A DNA stretch of 64,000 nt from Siphonodentalium dalli (taxonomy: Eukaryota > Mollusca > Scaphopoda > Gadilida > Siphonodentaliidae): assembly GCA_032622095.1 (NCBI GenBank), contig CP136066.1, positions 183,122,716-183,186,715 of the forward strand. Reading direction: 5' to 3'. A program made the position numbers and the translations under genes. Below, piece after piece: positions 46,739 to 59,988 of this stretch. Below the pieces are notes generated by a model. It did not search any database. It worked only from the letters and a program-made list of their open reading frames with translations, and had not been told where the DNA came from. Numbering within the stretch: position 1 is the first letter of the stretch; every line of letters starts with the position of its first letter.

Positions 46739-47162
46739 GCATGGTAATTCGTGAAAATAAATGTCAATGCAACTTACTCTCAGGCTCCAAATAAAAGTGC
46801 AGGCCCAAATAATAGTGCGGTGGGGGGGGGGAAATTCCATTGAAAGTTAATAAAAGTACAGACCTAAATAATAGTGCAGGGGGAACTCTGAGCAAAACAT
46901 CAACTGTGGTTAACCAAATAATTTTTATAGCAGGTTCAGGTATACGAGTCAACATGTAGTACAGGTACATGTATGTATCGTGTGGTGTTTTTTTGGTTTG
47001 CCACATACTTGAATATGTACTACTCTTGAGTGCCTAATGTACGATTATTAAAATCGAGGTAAAATTCCCACCTGTACGATCGTTATTTGGTCCTGTACGT
47101 TTATTAAATTAACCAAAAGAAATAATTCACCAATCTTAAATTGTGTTATTCATATAAGAAAT

Positions 47163-47298
47163 GAACGGCGGTTTCAATGCGGTCATGCGGTCATGGGGTT
47201 TTGACCGCGAGAAAAAATCAGCAAACTTCGGGGTTCATGCAGTTTGCTGATTTTTTTAACGCGGTCAAAACCCATGACCACGTTGAATCCGCCGTTTA
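47163..47298. mobile_element. short palindromic MITE
   Basis: A 136-bp near-palindrome. The arms AACGGCGGTTTCAATGCGGT and complement AACGGCGGATTCAACGTGGT enclose ATCAGCAAACT and its mirror. Confidence 0.75.
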
Positions 47299-48728
47299 TT
47301 ATTTATATTTATATACTTAAATTCATTATGAACTAGGATTGTATGTCTTTCCCATTATTTATTCATCTATTTAAACAAACGCATGGAGTTCAGTTCAGAC
47401 AGTTCGAATCCTTGTTTTTTGGAAAACCAAACATTTTGAGAATCCGTTCATGGAGAACGGAAGAAACGCAATTTCACAGTAAAGTATAAACATATGACAA
47501 AATGTCTTGTTTAGCTAGTAACTAATGTAGACGTGTTGATCATTTTTACATCTGAATCATATAGAAATCTTGAATTTGTGCTGATTTAAATTTTCATAGC
47601 TTCAAAATATTAATAAACTTGCAGACCCAAATAAGCACTGTGCAGGGGGGGGGGGATTTCCCAAGAAAAATAATAAACGTGGATGCAGCTGGTGCATGCA
47701 TATTTATTTGGAGCCCAAGAGTAAAGAGGTGGAGGTGAATGTTACATGTAAGTTGTTATTAACGAAATGGAACGATGCCTTTAATAGGTTCCACCAGCAA
47801 TAAGTCGCGACTTCTTTATATTGGCCTGACAGATTGGTTTTTGTTGGCGTCATGCCTGTCGACCATTATGATGGCCACATATATTGTCATATAACAGCGA
47901 TTTACGATCTGTCTTGTTGGCTCATAATATAAATTAAGAAAGTGGCCTTGTGTTCGTTCCTTGCGTAAAAAAATATTTTTTAGTACAAACGTCCTCATTG
48001 ATTGTGTCCCTCGACTCCTTGTGTAATTGGTCAAGTAACTTACATGTATGTACATGTACAGACCACTCACAAATTTCTTAGAAAAGCGACCACATGTTCG
48101 AATCTACTTTGCGATTTTTGGCAATAATCAAAATGTTAGTGTTTCACTTTCTACAGGGAATCAAGACTTTTTACTAGAATCAAAATGAGAATCATGATTC
48201 TCAGATTCTGATTATAAAACAATTAATGTCAACAGTGTTTATTTATGTTTATTCCATTTTGAATGGAAAACTACATCATGAATGTCCGATTCCGAACATA
48301 TACATGTACACCAGGAGTGGGAAAATAACACAGAATTATTCAGATGTGAATTTAAATTAAACAAAATTATAACTAAAATTGCAAAATACACTATCGTATC
48401 GTTATTTGGGTGTTCATACTAGTATACTTTTTCGGCGCAATGATCGGTAATTTCAATGCGACTGCGATTATTCCCAATGCAGTGCATTTAATTTAAAAGC
48501 TGTCATTAAGGCATTTACAAAGTGGCGTGACACAATGCACCCTCAATGCATTTTAAATGCAACAACCGCATTTCATTGATCCACGTTGTAAAGGACATTT
48601 ATTTTTAGAATACATGTATGTACGTGTATATAACCACAAGAATAAAGAACAAATCAACTGTTTTTATTACTTTGTAAACCTCTGATGTTTCCCATACAGT
48701 ATACATTTGTATATTATAAACCATGTTA

Positions 48729-48945
48729 CAGTAATTCTAGAGCTAATTAATCGACTCCTTAACTACAGCAGAATTATGGGTAACTTTTCAGGATTTAGTC
48801 CGAAATATGGCTTGTTGCCATTCATCGGAAAGCTCTCACCGAGAGCTTTCCGATGAATGGCATCAACCCATATTTCCGACTAAATCCTGAAAAGTTACCC
48901 ATAATTCTGCTGTAGTTAAGGAGTCGATTAATTAGAGCATTACTG
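48729..48945. mobile_element. TA-flanked palindromic MITE, copy 1
   Basis: The arms CAGTAATTCTAGAGCTAATT and complement CAGTAATGCTCTAATTAATC continue as an almost perfect 217-bp palindrome, flanked by TA (48727-48728, 48946-48947). TA target and CAGT start are typical of Tc1/mariner-derived MITEs. Copies lie at 50448 and 59104; a stray end lies near 51370. Confidence 0.8.
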
Positions 48946-48947
48946 TA

Positions 48948-50447
48948 TATCCTCTATAACTGTTTATTCAACATCACGTGCTGCAATCCATAAATGCGGT
49001 TCAGATTTCGATGTCCGGTTCAACATTATTATCATATGGTTTGATAGCAGAAATACTCAGTTTGGAATGTTATACCATACAAGTTTTACGAGTTGCTCTT
49101 GCTCGAGAATGGATAAATTTATAAACCTGATTTTTGGCGCATTAGTTAGAATTATATTTTTGCACAAGAACACACCACAAATATCGAACTGGACATCAAA
49201 AGCAGAACCGGATTGTATCGATTGCATAAACATAAGAAGTTGGTCACTGACCGACAATTGCTATTCTCTGGTGTGGTTTATAGGACTACCGTACGCAATG
49301 CCGACTTAAAAATAAAAATTCACATAAACATCGCATGAAGCGGTCTATCCACAAACTCAGGTATTCGGTAATTCCAAATGTATGAACTATCACCATGATA
49401 TCCCGGTATATCATTGTCAGGACTGTTTGTACAAAAGGTTGTTATTCTACTATGCATAATTTTGCTATATCATTGTACTCGGACTGTATTGCAATGTAAT
49501 ATATCAGTACATGTACCGGTATACTGGGTGCACATTATATACATGTAGGCCTACTTTCACTTTAGTACATGTATGTGTCATAAAAGACTCATGTTGTTAA
49601 ATTGAAAAAAAACATGTGTGAAAACAGAGAGAATACATGTACATGTGCCGGTACTATATACCTCTTTGTGTGCTGTACTACCGGTACTATTCATGTACAT
49701 GTACTACACTACAATAAGAGAAATGTTAATTGATTCTGCTGCCCTTGTGCCACAGGCCTCAAACACGCCAAACAAGTATCTGTAGCCAGGCCCACCAGTA
49801 CTAGGCTACTAGTAAATGAAGTACTGAAAGTGTCACATCATTAATCGAGCCCAATCTTAGTTATACTAGTCTCTTGTGTAGTTTGGGTTACTATTAATAA
49901 GATATTTAATGAATGTTTGGAATGTATGGTAGCATTCTTACCTGGATCAACATATGCCATGCACAACGCTGGTCATCATATCATCACCGCTGTTGGCAGT
50001 AAACCGCTCATCGGGCTATAACAGTTAGAGTTTTCCATACCAGGGCTAATCTAATCAGTTAAAATTAGTCATTTTAGAGGGAATACCAACCAGTGGAAGA
50101 CGTACAAAAAGTCATGTATATTCAGATATCAGTTTTCGAGAAAAAACCCATCTTAGTCGAGCGGACTTAGAATATCGGGGTAAACTTAAATTTCATTCAG
50201 CAACACTTTCACAGCAGAATATAAAAATAGTACATTATAATCACTTACAGTACATGTACATGTAGCCCAAGTGCAGTGCTAGCCTATATTATATACTACC
50301 AAAACTTTTGGTCAGTTTCTCGATGACTGACACTTGTAAACGCTTGAACGGGTACTATATAGTACATGTACATGTACATGTGTACCGTATGTGAATTAAA
50401 GATCTTATTAGTGACACAACAGGAGGCTAGACATACATTTGTAACTA
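48948..50447. other. no gene seen, ACATGTAC-rich
   Basis: Unique AT-rich DNA with many ACATGTACATGTA words, but no coding frame with supporting context. Confidence 0.5.
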
Positions 50448-50612
50448 CAGTAATGCTCTAATTAATCGACTCCTTAACCACAGCAGAATTACGGGTATTA
50501 AACTCGGGGAGAGCTTTCCGATGAATGGCAACAAGCCATATATCCGACTAAATCCTGAAAGTTACACATAATTCTGCTGTGGTTAAGGGGTCGATTTCTT
50601 AGGGCACTACTG
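50448..50612. mobile_element. TA-flanked palindromic MITE, copy 2
   Basis: Same family as 48729-48945, with a shortened centre. It is flanked by TA at 50446-50447 and 50613-50614. Confidence 0.8.
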
Positions 50613-51028
50613 TATCTGTTTTAGTGCACATCAAATGTATTTGTTGTCTTTCCTCTTGTAATTTGTCTTTGGTTGTGTTCGCCATTTCGATGGACAACTA
50701 CATGTACTGACATCAAATGACTGAAATGAGTCAAAATTTAGCAGTGCAGGCAATTATATAGATAAACAGAATTAAATAGCATCCAAATTCCAAATGAGCA
50801 TAAATGATAAAACAAACTTTATTGAGCACTCTTTTAATACTAGTAATTACAGCTACAATGAAAGCACCTAATAAAAATTCTAAGTTCGGTAAAACTGTCT
50901 GTATACAAAGTTTATCTGGCCGTGATGAATAAAACCTATAAATGGGATCATATACATGTATGTTAGATATCATTACATGATTATTTGAAAACACATATCC
51001 GTATGGAAAACAAACTATTTTACCACTG

Positions 51029-51158
51029 GCCAAGTGGTCCTGCTAATATGCTATGATGCTGGTGGTCCTGCTGAATTGCTATGATGCGGGTAGTGCAATT
51101 CATAGCAATTAAGCAGGACCCAACCGCATCATAGCACATTAGCAGGAACACTTGAACA
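51029..51158. mobile_element. palindromic repeat, 130 bp
   Basis: The arms GTGGTCCTGCTAATATGCTA and complement GTGTTCCTGCTAATGTGCTA are followed by a second copy of the GGTCCTGCT-AATTGCTATG theme inside. No target duplication is clear. Confidence 0.65.
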
Positions 51159-51757
51159 GGGTATATTTACAGTGTCAAATCGAATGGGCATCTTTTAACA
51201 ATATTTTTGAACAATTTCCTAGAAGTGTTCGAAAATTGAGAAATGAATTTAAATTTTTTTTTATGAGGTTTCGATTGAAAAATTTCTAACTTAGCTCATC
51301 AGGATTAACATTGTCGCACAGCTATATTCTCTTTCCCAACAAAGTGTATAGAACATACATGTAAAATTACAGCTATGCTTTAATTAATCAACTCGCCTTA
51401 TATTACTCGGGTATTACTGCAGTATTCAGGCGTGTTCATGCGATCAACCGCAGTCAGTTATACCGCCGCAGAATGTGGTCCACCTCACATTTGCAGTTAG
51501 GCTGTATTTTTCATGCGATGTTTATATGAATTTTGTTTTAAAGTTGACATTGTAATCACACCAGAATTTTTTTTTATTGTTTCAAAATGTCTAGATAGAA
51601 TTCAGAATTTTTGTGGTAAAAACAATTAACTTGGTTATCACAGTTAACACATATTACTGTGGTAAGATTACCAGCGGATACCGCATGTCAACAGGGACTG
51701 CATGCTCTAATTAATTATCAGGTTTAACATGTTTATACTGGATACAGTTCATTTTAA

Positions 51758-52194
51758 AGGTACTCAATCCGGTTCGATGATACCCATATAATCAGATTCC
51801 AACATCATACATTTGTATTTAGAAAGGCTGCTTCAGTTACGTTATCAGAATTGATTAATTGCCCTAAAATAATGCTAACCACTGTCAACTAAAGTATACA
51901 ATTGCCTGACATATGTTATTTATCAACATGTTGTTCTACAAAATTTGGCCTTATTATCAACAGAAAGCCTCTTGATTTTAGAGTTATCCATCTTCATCTG
52001 AAATTTGGTCCGAGACCGTGGGCCACTATTAATTCTTGATCGTGAAAAATAGTATATTTCAAAAATTGATATCTAATAACTCTGAGCTTTGATAGGTGGT
52101 GGGTTCCTCGACTCGTATCTTTTACCCCCCAAGTCCAAATAAAGAGTAATGTGCGAGCATTAATTCAGGGGGCCCTTAATCAGATTATGCATCT
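51758..52194. mobile_element. TTAA MITE, family A, head-to-head pair I
   Basis: It starts AGGTACTCAATCCGGTTC after TTAA (51754-51757) and ends before TTAA (52195-52198) with the complement of AGATGCATAATCTGATTAAG. It is the mirror image of 52216-52686. Confidence 0.85.
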
Positions 52195-52215
52195 TTAAAT
52201 TCAAATACAGTTTAA

Positions 52216-52686
52216 AGATGCATAATCCGATTAAGTGCCCCTCATTTGCTATTTACATATACATGTATATGGAATCGGGGGGGGGGGGGTAAAAATATTT
52301 TAATCAAGTCGAGGGACCCACCTACATGTATCAAAGCTCAGAGTTATTAGATATCAATTTTTGAAATTTTAATATTTATCACCATCGATACTTAATAGTG
52401 GCCCAGAAAAATTTGACGAGCCGACGGTCTCAGACCAAATTGCGGATGAAGATGGATAACTCTAAAATGAAGAGGCTTTGTGTTGATAATAAGGTCAAAC
52501 TTCGTCGAACAGCATGTTGATAAATATAACGTATCAGGCGATTTTATACTATACATGTAGTTGACAGTGGTTAGCATTATTTTTGGGCAATTAATCGATT
52601 CTGATATTACTGAAGCAGCATTTCTAAAAAAAATGTTGTTGTTGGAATCTAATTATATGGGGACCATCGAATCTGATTGAGCACCT
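52216..52686. mobile_element. TTAA MITE, family A, head-to-head pair II
   Basis: It starts AGATGCATAATCCGATTAAG after TTAA (52212-52215) and ends with the complement of AGGTGCTCAATCAGATTCG before TTAA (52687-52690). Only 13 bases separate its left TTAA from that of its inverted partner. Confidence 0.85.
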
Positions 52687-52720
52687 TTAATAGTTAGCTA
52701 TATGAGTTATATACACATAA

Positions 52721-53114
52721 GGCGACACCAATTTTTAAGTCCGGTTTACGAACACCTCCTACAACTTTTTTTCCATTTCATGAATTTTTTTTTTATAATT
52801 TTTTGTCCCAATTTTTTTTACACGCGTACTGATTTTCATGTGCTGTCGCATCCGGTTCTGCTTATGATCATTTGCAGATCCATATTTTCATGTATTTCAT
52901 GACAAGAAATGTCTTGTTTGGTTCAGAATTTCATTCGAAATTTTTTTTTTCACAATTTTTGTAAAATTTATGTAAAATTTCAAGATTTACTTGATATAAA
53001 TTGGGGGGGGGGACAATTTTTTTTATTTTTATTTTTTTCCCCTTCTGCATCTACTTTTTTTCTCCCCACATCAGCCCACATGTTCGTAAACCAGACTTAA
53101 AAATTGGTGTCGCC
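52721..53114. mobile_element. Harbinger-like MITE, TAA duplication
   Basis: The 394-bp inverted copy of 45471-45848. Ends GGCGACACCAATTTTTAAGT in both directions. TAA at 52718-52720 and 53115-53117. Confidence 0.85.
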
Positions 53115-53117
53115 TAA

Positions 53118-54744
53118 TAGACATTTAAACTTTGAAAATTGTAGGTTTCCGGATGATAACTTCAGTTTGTGTGATCATATCTGAACCAAATGTGGTATGT
53201 AAGTTTATCATACCAAAATACAGGTCAAGTTCGAATATAGGTGTGCTCCGCTCATTTTTGCGAGAGTTATGGCCCTTTTTCGACTTAGAATCGTGTTAAT
53301 TTCTGGTTTCCGCATCATAATTTTAGTTTGTGTGATCAAATCTGAATCAAATTTGGTATGATAGTTTATTATCCACCATTTCATGGGACACTGGTTGGAT
53401 TGTTCTGAAATGTAGTATCGGATTTAGGGGACCTTGATATATTTTTCAGACAAGCTGATGCCCCAAAGAAGCCACTTTTTCTCACATTTGCTGAAATAGT
53501 ATCCAAAACATCAACATATCAAGAGCCATTAGACTGAATTAGATAAAAATATATCACTTGGGTCTGTTTAAGCTGGAAAATACTCAAATTTTTTATAATT
53601 TTCTGCTATTATATCTGCATACTAGCCTTTTTGCTGAATCGTGAATGCCGGTTATATTGCCGTGTGAAATCCTAGTACCAGATAACATTGGGTATGTACA
53701 TGTATATAGCATACCACCTGAAAATGGCTTGAATATCACATACCAAAGCGGGGTGGGGGTGTGTGTGACACCCTCCTTGATCATAGTCTGTATTCTACAG
53801 GGTATGTTAACTGTTTCGAGTTGGTGCAATTAATGTGATTGTTTAATCTCTACCATCTGAAATCTATTTATAGCATATTTTGCTATCTGATCAATATTGC
53901 TACTTAGTACTGATATAAAACAGGATAAAGATGGTGTGTCTCTTTCCCGAATGTTCTGTTTACATGTACATTTGGGGGTTTATGAGTCAAATAATATCAG
54001 GCAACATGTCCTTCTAACACTAAGAAATAATATGTTCTTATGAACCAGGACTAAATATGACTATTTCTGGAGCATTACAGCACATTATTACAAATCTATA
54101 TTTGTAAGCAGTAAGATAATGACAGGAAACATGTCCTCAGACTAAGAAATAATTTTTTGGTGTGTATTTCACACCACAGCTCATGTGTATACTCACATTA
54201 GTTTATGTCATTCAAAGGGAGAAACCCATTTAGAAAGTTTAAATGAGACAAAACTACCTCACTGTAGATGTAGTTGCAAGGTACAACATGTACATGTATT
54301 CTGGTAAATGACATTGGAACTAAAATAATGATTTTTGTGTCCACCGGTATGTCATGTACCGGTACTAGTATACATTGCAACTACATGTACATGTAACTTG
54401 CCTAACATACCATATACATGTATGAAGAGGGACTTTGCAAGTGTTTTTTAATCAAAATTTTAACCCAACTCTTGTTGTCAGTAAGTTTTAACCCATGCAG
54501 TTTAATGAGTTTATATATTTATATATTACATGTGTTTCTATACATGTATTTTATCTTTAGTTAGTTTGTTGTCCTTTCTATACATGTATTTTATCTTTAG
54601 TTAGTTTGTTGTCCTTGAATAAACTTGTATTGCTGCACAATCAGTTTCCTTAATGTTCTATTATACTAAAACAACTCCATTGATAACAATACCCCTGCAT
54701 CCCATCAAAATCTACTTCATTGCCATCCTCATCATTTCACTTTG
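53118..54744. other. no gene seen
   Basis: AT-rich DNA. A 37-bp phrase, TTCTATACATGTATTTTATC and following, is duplicated at 54536 and 54577. No other structure. Confidence 0.5.
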
Positions 54745-55575
54745 GTATCCCCACCCAGGTGTACCTTGGTGTTATTCACCCAGGTGTTCCTTGGTGTTTC
54801 CTACCCATGTGTACCTTGGTGTTTTCTTACCCAGGTGTACCTTGGTGTTTTCTTACCCAGGTGTACCTTGGTGTTTTCCTGCCCAGGTGTACCTTGGTGT
54901 TTCCTTACCTGGGTGTACCTTGGGGTTTTCTAACCCAGGTGCATCTCAATGGGAAATCCACCTGGGTAAGAAAACACCAAGGTACACCGGCGTAAAAAAA
55001 ACACCAAGGTATACCTGGGTTGGAAACATCAAGGTACACCTGGGTGGGGAACACCCAGGTAGGAAACACCAGGGTACACCTGGGTGAATAACACCAAGGT
55101 ACACCTGGGTGGGAAACACCCAGGTAGGAAACACCAGGGTACACCTGGGTGAATAACACCAAGGTACACCTGGGTGGGAAACACCCAGGTAGGAAACACC
55201 AGGGTACACCTGGGTGAATAACACCAAGGTAACCTGGATGGGAAACACCCAGGTAGGAAACACCAGGGTACACCTGTGTAAATAACACCATGGTACACCT
55301 GGGTGGGGAAACACCCAGGTAGGAAACACCAGGGTAGACCTGGGTGGGAAACACCCAGGTAGGGTACACCTGGGTGTGGTCACCTGGGTAATTACACCCA
55401 GGTTTACCCATACCAGGGTTTTTATCCAGTTTCAGGTGGGTAAATCATGGTAAAACCCAGGTTTCGCGGGGTCTTGATGGTTGGTGGATGTCTTGGTAGA
55501 TAGATTTTTACCTGGGTTTCGGCCCAAAAAACCTGGGTGGATTTACCCAGGTACATTTTTATATGGGGACCCTTA
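54745..55575. repeat. palindromic minisatellite, CCCAGGTGTACCTTGG units
   Basis: About seven 27-bp units in one orientation (54757-54945) face about fifteen in the other (54955-55400) across a short centre. The right border is TTTACCCAGGTACATTTTTA. Long open frames on both strands are translations of the repeat. Confidence 0.9.
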
Positions 55576-56403
55576 ATACCAATATTATTAATTCTGTCCA
55601 AGACTGGATGAGGAAGGATTTCAAATGTTATTCGGTGTACATGTACTGGATACATGTACTGTATACATGTACTGTAGATGTTATCGGTATTCGTCCATGC
55701 ATGACAATGATGATGACATGTGTGTTGTTGCTGTGTGACAGTGAGTCCTGAGTCTCCTGGCTATACACATGTACCATATGTATACCTACGGACGGTATGC
55801 ACTGAATCCAGTACCATGCTTACCTGGTAACTAGTGCACACTGCAGCGAAGGGGAGGCTTTAATTTATAACCAAATGACGATCAATGTGTTCATCAAAGG
55901 CAAAAATGACACATATATGTATGCATACCTTCCTTGATGGAGACCGATCAGTGACCTCTACATTTTATCAGACTTATGTGGTGAAAATCTTGGCAAGTGA
56001 AGTTAGTGAATTCAATTCTACAACAGACATGTACTTGTATGCTTCATCGAGTCTCAGAAAATGTGCACTATGGCATCCAGCGTATGCATAAACTGTTTTA
56101 TATTTCATACTACATTGACCAGAATTTGGAGGTGTACCAGTTTCAAATATCCACACAAAGCACAACAGTACCCATGGAACAGTCTCAAGCCTTGTTTCTG
56201 AGCTTATCTGAAGGATATGAACTTTTAAGTGACATATTATTGCAGTATGTCAATATAATCAGATTCATGTTCACATACAGGCCTTAAAATCTAAACAGAA
56301 TCAAAATATTCTAATGTTCCTTTATCTTTGTCAACCTGCTGTATCACCAAGTAATCTGTACAAGGAGCTTAAAGTGGCTTATACATGTATCATACATGCA
56401 CAT
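55576..56403. other. no gene seen
   Basis: Short frames around 55885-56290 have no recognisable domain or splice context. Confidence 0.4.
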
Positions 56404-56407
56404 TTAA

Positions 56408-56775
56408 AGATAGATAATCCGAGTTCACGCTCCTCAATTACTATTTCTTTGGCTTCGGGGGTAAAAATAATTGATTCGAGTCGAGGAACACACTCTTTAA
56501 AGTTCTGAGTTACAAAATATAAATTTTTGAAATCTGTTATTTTTCACCGCCTTGAATATTTCCCGGCCTAGCAAATATTCAACGAGCCGACTGAGTCGAC
56601 TGACCTAATCTTGATACCAAGTTGCGATGAACAAAATGTTGATATATAACATGTTTTGGAAAATGTTACACTAGAGTTGACAGTAGTTAGCATTATGTTT
56701 TGGTATTTAATCGATTAAGAAATGTTGTTCTTGGAATCTGATTGTATGGAGACCATCAATTCAGATTGTTTACCT
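56408..56775. mobile_element. TTAA MITE, family A
   Basis: It starts AGATAGATAATCCGAG after TTAA (56404-56407) and ends with the complement of AGGTAAACAATCTGAATTG before TTAA (56776-56779). It shares the CTTCGGGGGT...GATTCGAGTCGAGGAA block with 27555-28034. Confidence 0.8.
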
Positions 56776-57059
56776 TTAATTGTCCATGTTGACTTTAAAG
56801 CATAACATATGTTATCTTTAATTTTTGTATCCCTGCATAAAATGGGGTGATAAATTTGTATTATACTCACATCTGGTCTTTCGATATTCTGTGAGTTAAT
56901 TAATTTATATGAAAGAATGTCATTGCATGCTAGCAATTCTGATAAACATCACTGTTACAGTGACATTACCATCCAATGTTGAATAAGTCCAATAAGATGC
57001 CAAAGTTTAATAAAAACTTAACCCTTCCATGACTGGAGATTCTTGAAATGTTGCTAAAA

Positions 57060-57450
57060 CCCTGCGCCAATGCATTCTCTTATATTTGCGAGTCTCCAAA
57101 ATGGAGCCTCACATATATAAGAGAATACATGGCCTAACAATATTTACCTTGACCTTGTAATCCAGTGCATTCTCTTATACATATGAGGCTTCCTATGTGA
57201 GACTTGCATATATACAAGAATTAACTGGTACATGATCTTTAATGCTGTACCAGCGCAGCTCCCATCATGAAAGGGTTAAACATTGCATGGCCAAAGCATT
57301 GAAAAATATTCTGAAAATAATATTTTAAGACTAAAATATGTTTTAACCTTCTACGCGATTACTAGTAGCAATGTTTGTTGACAAATCACTGTAACAGTTC
57401 TGTTTACATAGCAATGGTTCCAACAGGAGAAATTTCGTTATTGGAAAACT
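57060..57450. repeat. hairpin repeats related to 34.4-36.6 kb
   Basis: Two CATTCTCTTATAT hairpins (57072-57126 and 57168-57214) are followed by ATGATCTTTAATGCTGTACC and, at 57370-57450, TTGTTGACAAATCACTGTAA. All of these have direct-orientation relatives at 34400-34745 and 36481-36620. Confidence 0.65.
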
Positions 57451-58446
57451 TTCAATAATTAATATAGGAATCAGGAATTCATGTTTTTCTGAGTGGTGAT
57501 GTTTTTACGAACTGTTGTATGATATATGTTTGGCATATTTACTCACTATGAGTGCCTTGGGTCCCTTTAAAATGATTTGAAACACTCAATGAAATATCTG
57601 CACACCAGTAGATTATTTTGTAGGGATTTTAATGTGATGAGAGTCAGAATCATTATTCTTCGTTTGAGTCTGGTAAAAAGCAGCTGATTTGATGTAGAAA
57701 TGCTATAGTTTGATTCTTGCAAAATTTTAAGGCCTGTATACATTCGCTTTTATCCATCAAAGGTGCTCCAGACACTTCATACCGCTATAATCATAGTATG
57801 TACATGTACCTTGTTTTACAAACTTTTATGTTATTTTGCATGACCGCACTTCAAAGAACTCTAAAGCCGCTCATGCACTTAATGCATCAATTTAAAATTC
57901 TGCAACTTAATGCATCAATTTAGAATTCTGCACTTTTATCCGCATTTTTATCACAAAAAGTCTGGAAATACTAGTGAGTACTAGTGCTATACTATTAAAC
58001 ATGTAGACTATATACTGTGAAAAGACTTGATAAAGTCTTAATAAATTTAACAGTTGTTTCCAGTAGAAGATAGACAAAAGCTCTTTAAGTTCCATATTTG
58101 CAGTGTTTTACACTGAGCATTAAGAGCATCTCCTTTTATTCTCAGCAGAATATATGCAAACAACATGGTATAAATTATAATGAAAATGAATTTATGACTC
58201 CAGCCAATAATTCATTATCATTATAAACACCATGTTTGCATTGTTCATAGAGCACACAGGTGTTGCACTTATCCATGGGCCAAATTCATTCATTTGTTGC
58301 ATATATTCTGTTGAGTATACAAGGAGTGGGCTCATAAATGGCCGGATTTAGTGTACCCTTTAATGCTTGTAATACATGCATGTACTAGTACCTGTTTAGA
58401 CCAAGTTTTCCCTGTCCACAACTTGTGGTATCGGTTGGGTTGATGC

Positions 58447-59097
58447 TGTTTTGGACCGAGTCCCATCCCGATACTCTTCTATAATGGACTTTACGCCCAG
58501 AATTGTGGGTTGAAGTTATCTTGATTGTAGCACTACCAGTATTTCGTCAGATTAGGTCAAAGTGACGCTTTTTTATAAGAACATAGAGGGCAGCCTTTCC
58601 CAAGCGTGATGATTTCAAACCTGCATATACTTAAAGTAATTGACCATCTCTAACGTGGTGTTACCCAGGTAATGCTGTGGTATTACACTGCAGTAATTTC
58701 CAACACCATGGTAAGGTTGTCACTTGAACACAAAACAGCACCACGATGGATGCGGTATGCAATTAAAATGCAGTGATTCTCCTTATATCTTTGGAACTTA
58801 AAGGAATGGATGGCCTTCGTTATAGGTTATAATTTATAAATAACATTTACAAAAAGTTTCCCAAGAATATACTAATAGTATAGGATACTGTTCATATGAA
58901 TGCGTTATTATCCACAAAACACACTTTGTGTGAGTCAATCGTTTGTTTATATACAGCAGTAAATAGTGAGCGATAAGCAAAACACTCAACACCGTTGCGA
59001 TTGTTTAATTGAGCGATTCATGGTGACCCATTCAACACTTCAAAATCTTGAGAGGTTATAGAAGAGTAGCCGGACAGGACTCGATCCAAAACAGTTT
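58447..59097. mobile_element. terminal-inverted-repeat element, about 0.65 kb
   Basis: The left CTGTTTTGGACCGAGTCCCA and complement CTGTTTTGGATCGAGTCCTG arms both continue to TACTCTTCTATAA. The interior is non-coding. Confidence 0.6.
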
Positions 59098-59103
59098 CAA
59101 CTG

Positions 59104-59314
59104 CAGTAATGCTCTAAGTAATCAACTCCTTAACCACAGCAGAATTATGGGTAACTTTTCAGGATTTAGTCGGAAATATGGCTTGTTGCCATTCATCGGA
59201 AAGCTCTGAGAGCTTTCCGATGAATGGCAACAAGCCATATTTCCGACTAAATCCTGAAAAGTTACCCATAATTCTACTGTGTTTAAGGAGTCGATTATAC
59301 TCGGGGCATTACTG
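59104..59314. mobile_element. TA-type palindromic MITE, copy 3
   Basis: CAGTAATGCTCTAAGTAATC and its mirror. TA follows on the right; the left flank reads TG. The centre is the GAAAGCTCTGAGAGCTTTC hairpin. Confidence 0.8.
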
Positions 59315-59988
59315 TATTCGATATCTCAAGCTGTTGCATACCGAAAAGACTTGGGCTAGTACCTGAACAGTAAACCTGCAATCTGCATGATTCATGAAAC
59401 AGCTATTGAAACCATGCTGTATATACTCAGAATTACACAATTTTGTTTATGGGGTTGTTGATATGACACGAGTGCTAGCGCACAATGACGGAATGAACAG
59501 CACACCCTAGAGTTCTATCTTTCCTCAATGGCACAAGTGCCGTATCAACAAATCCATTAATACAAGTGTCTTTCTGTGTTTATTACACATCACCCGTCCT
59601 AGAATATATGCATTTAAAAATACAGGGTTACGATGTTTATTAAGGCACATACAGTGCTTGTTTTGTCATGTGTGATGATTTTTTTTCCTATCGTTTGAAC
59701 TGGATACTCAAATAACAGAAATTGTTATATATTTTTTTTGCAACCGACAGATTTGAGGTAACTCTTTCTATAAATATATTGAAAATCATGTGTCGGGATG
59801 TAATTATTAGCAATCAATATATTTTTTGTTGCGTATATAGGTTTATACAATTTTAAGAGGCAGAACAAGATACAGGTACTTTGTATAGTTTCATTTCGCG
59901 AATGTACACAGTATCTTGTTTGGCCACTTGCAATTTTAGAAACCCCTAACTGTAACGAGAAATTGTTGATTGTATATTTAAAGTTTAA

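Noticed and set aside
54653-55411. Long open frames (up to 168 codons) of Val-Pro-Trp-Cys-Phe repeats
   Set aside because: They translate a 27-bp minisatellite whose length is divisible by three, so all frames stay open.
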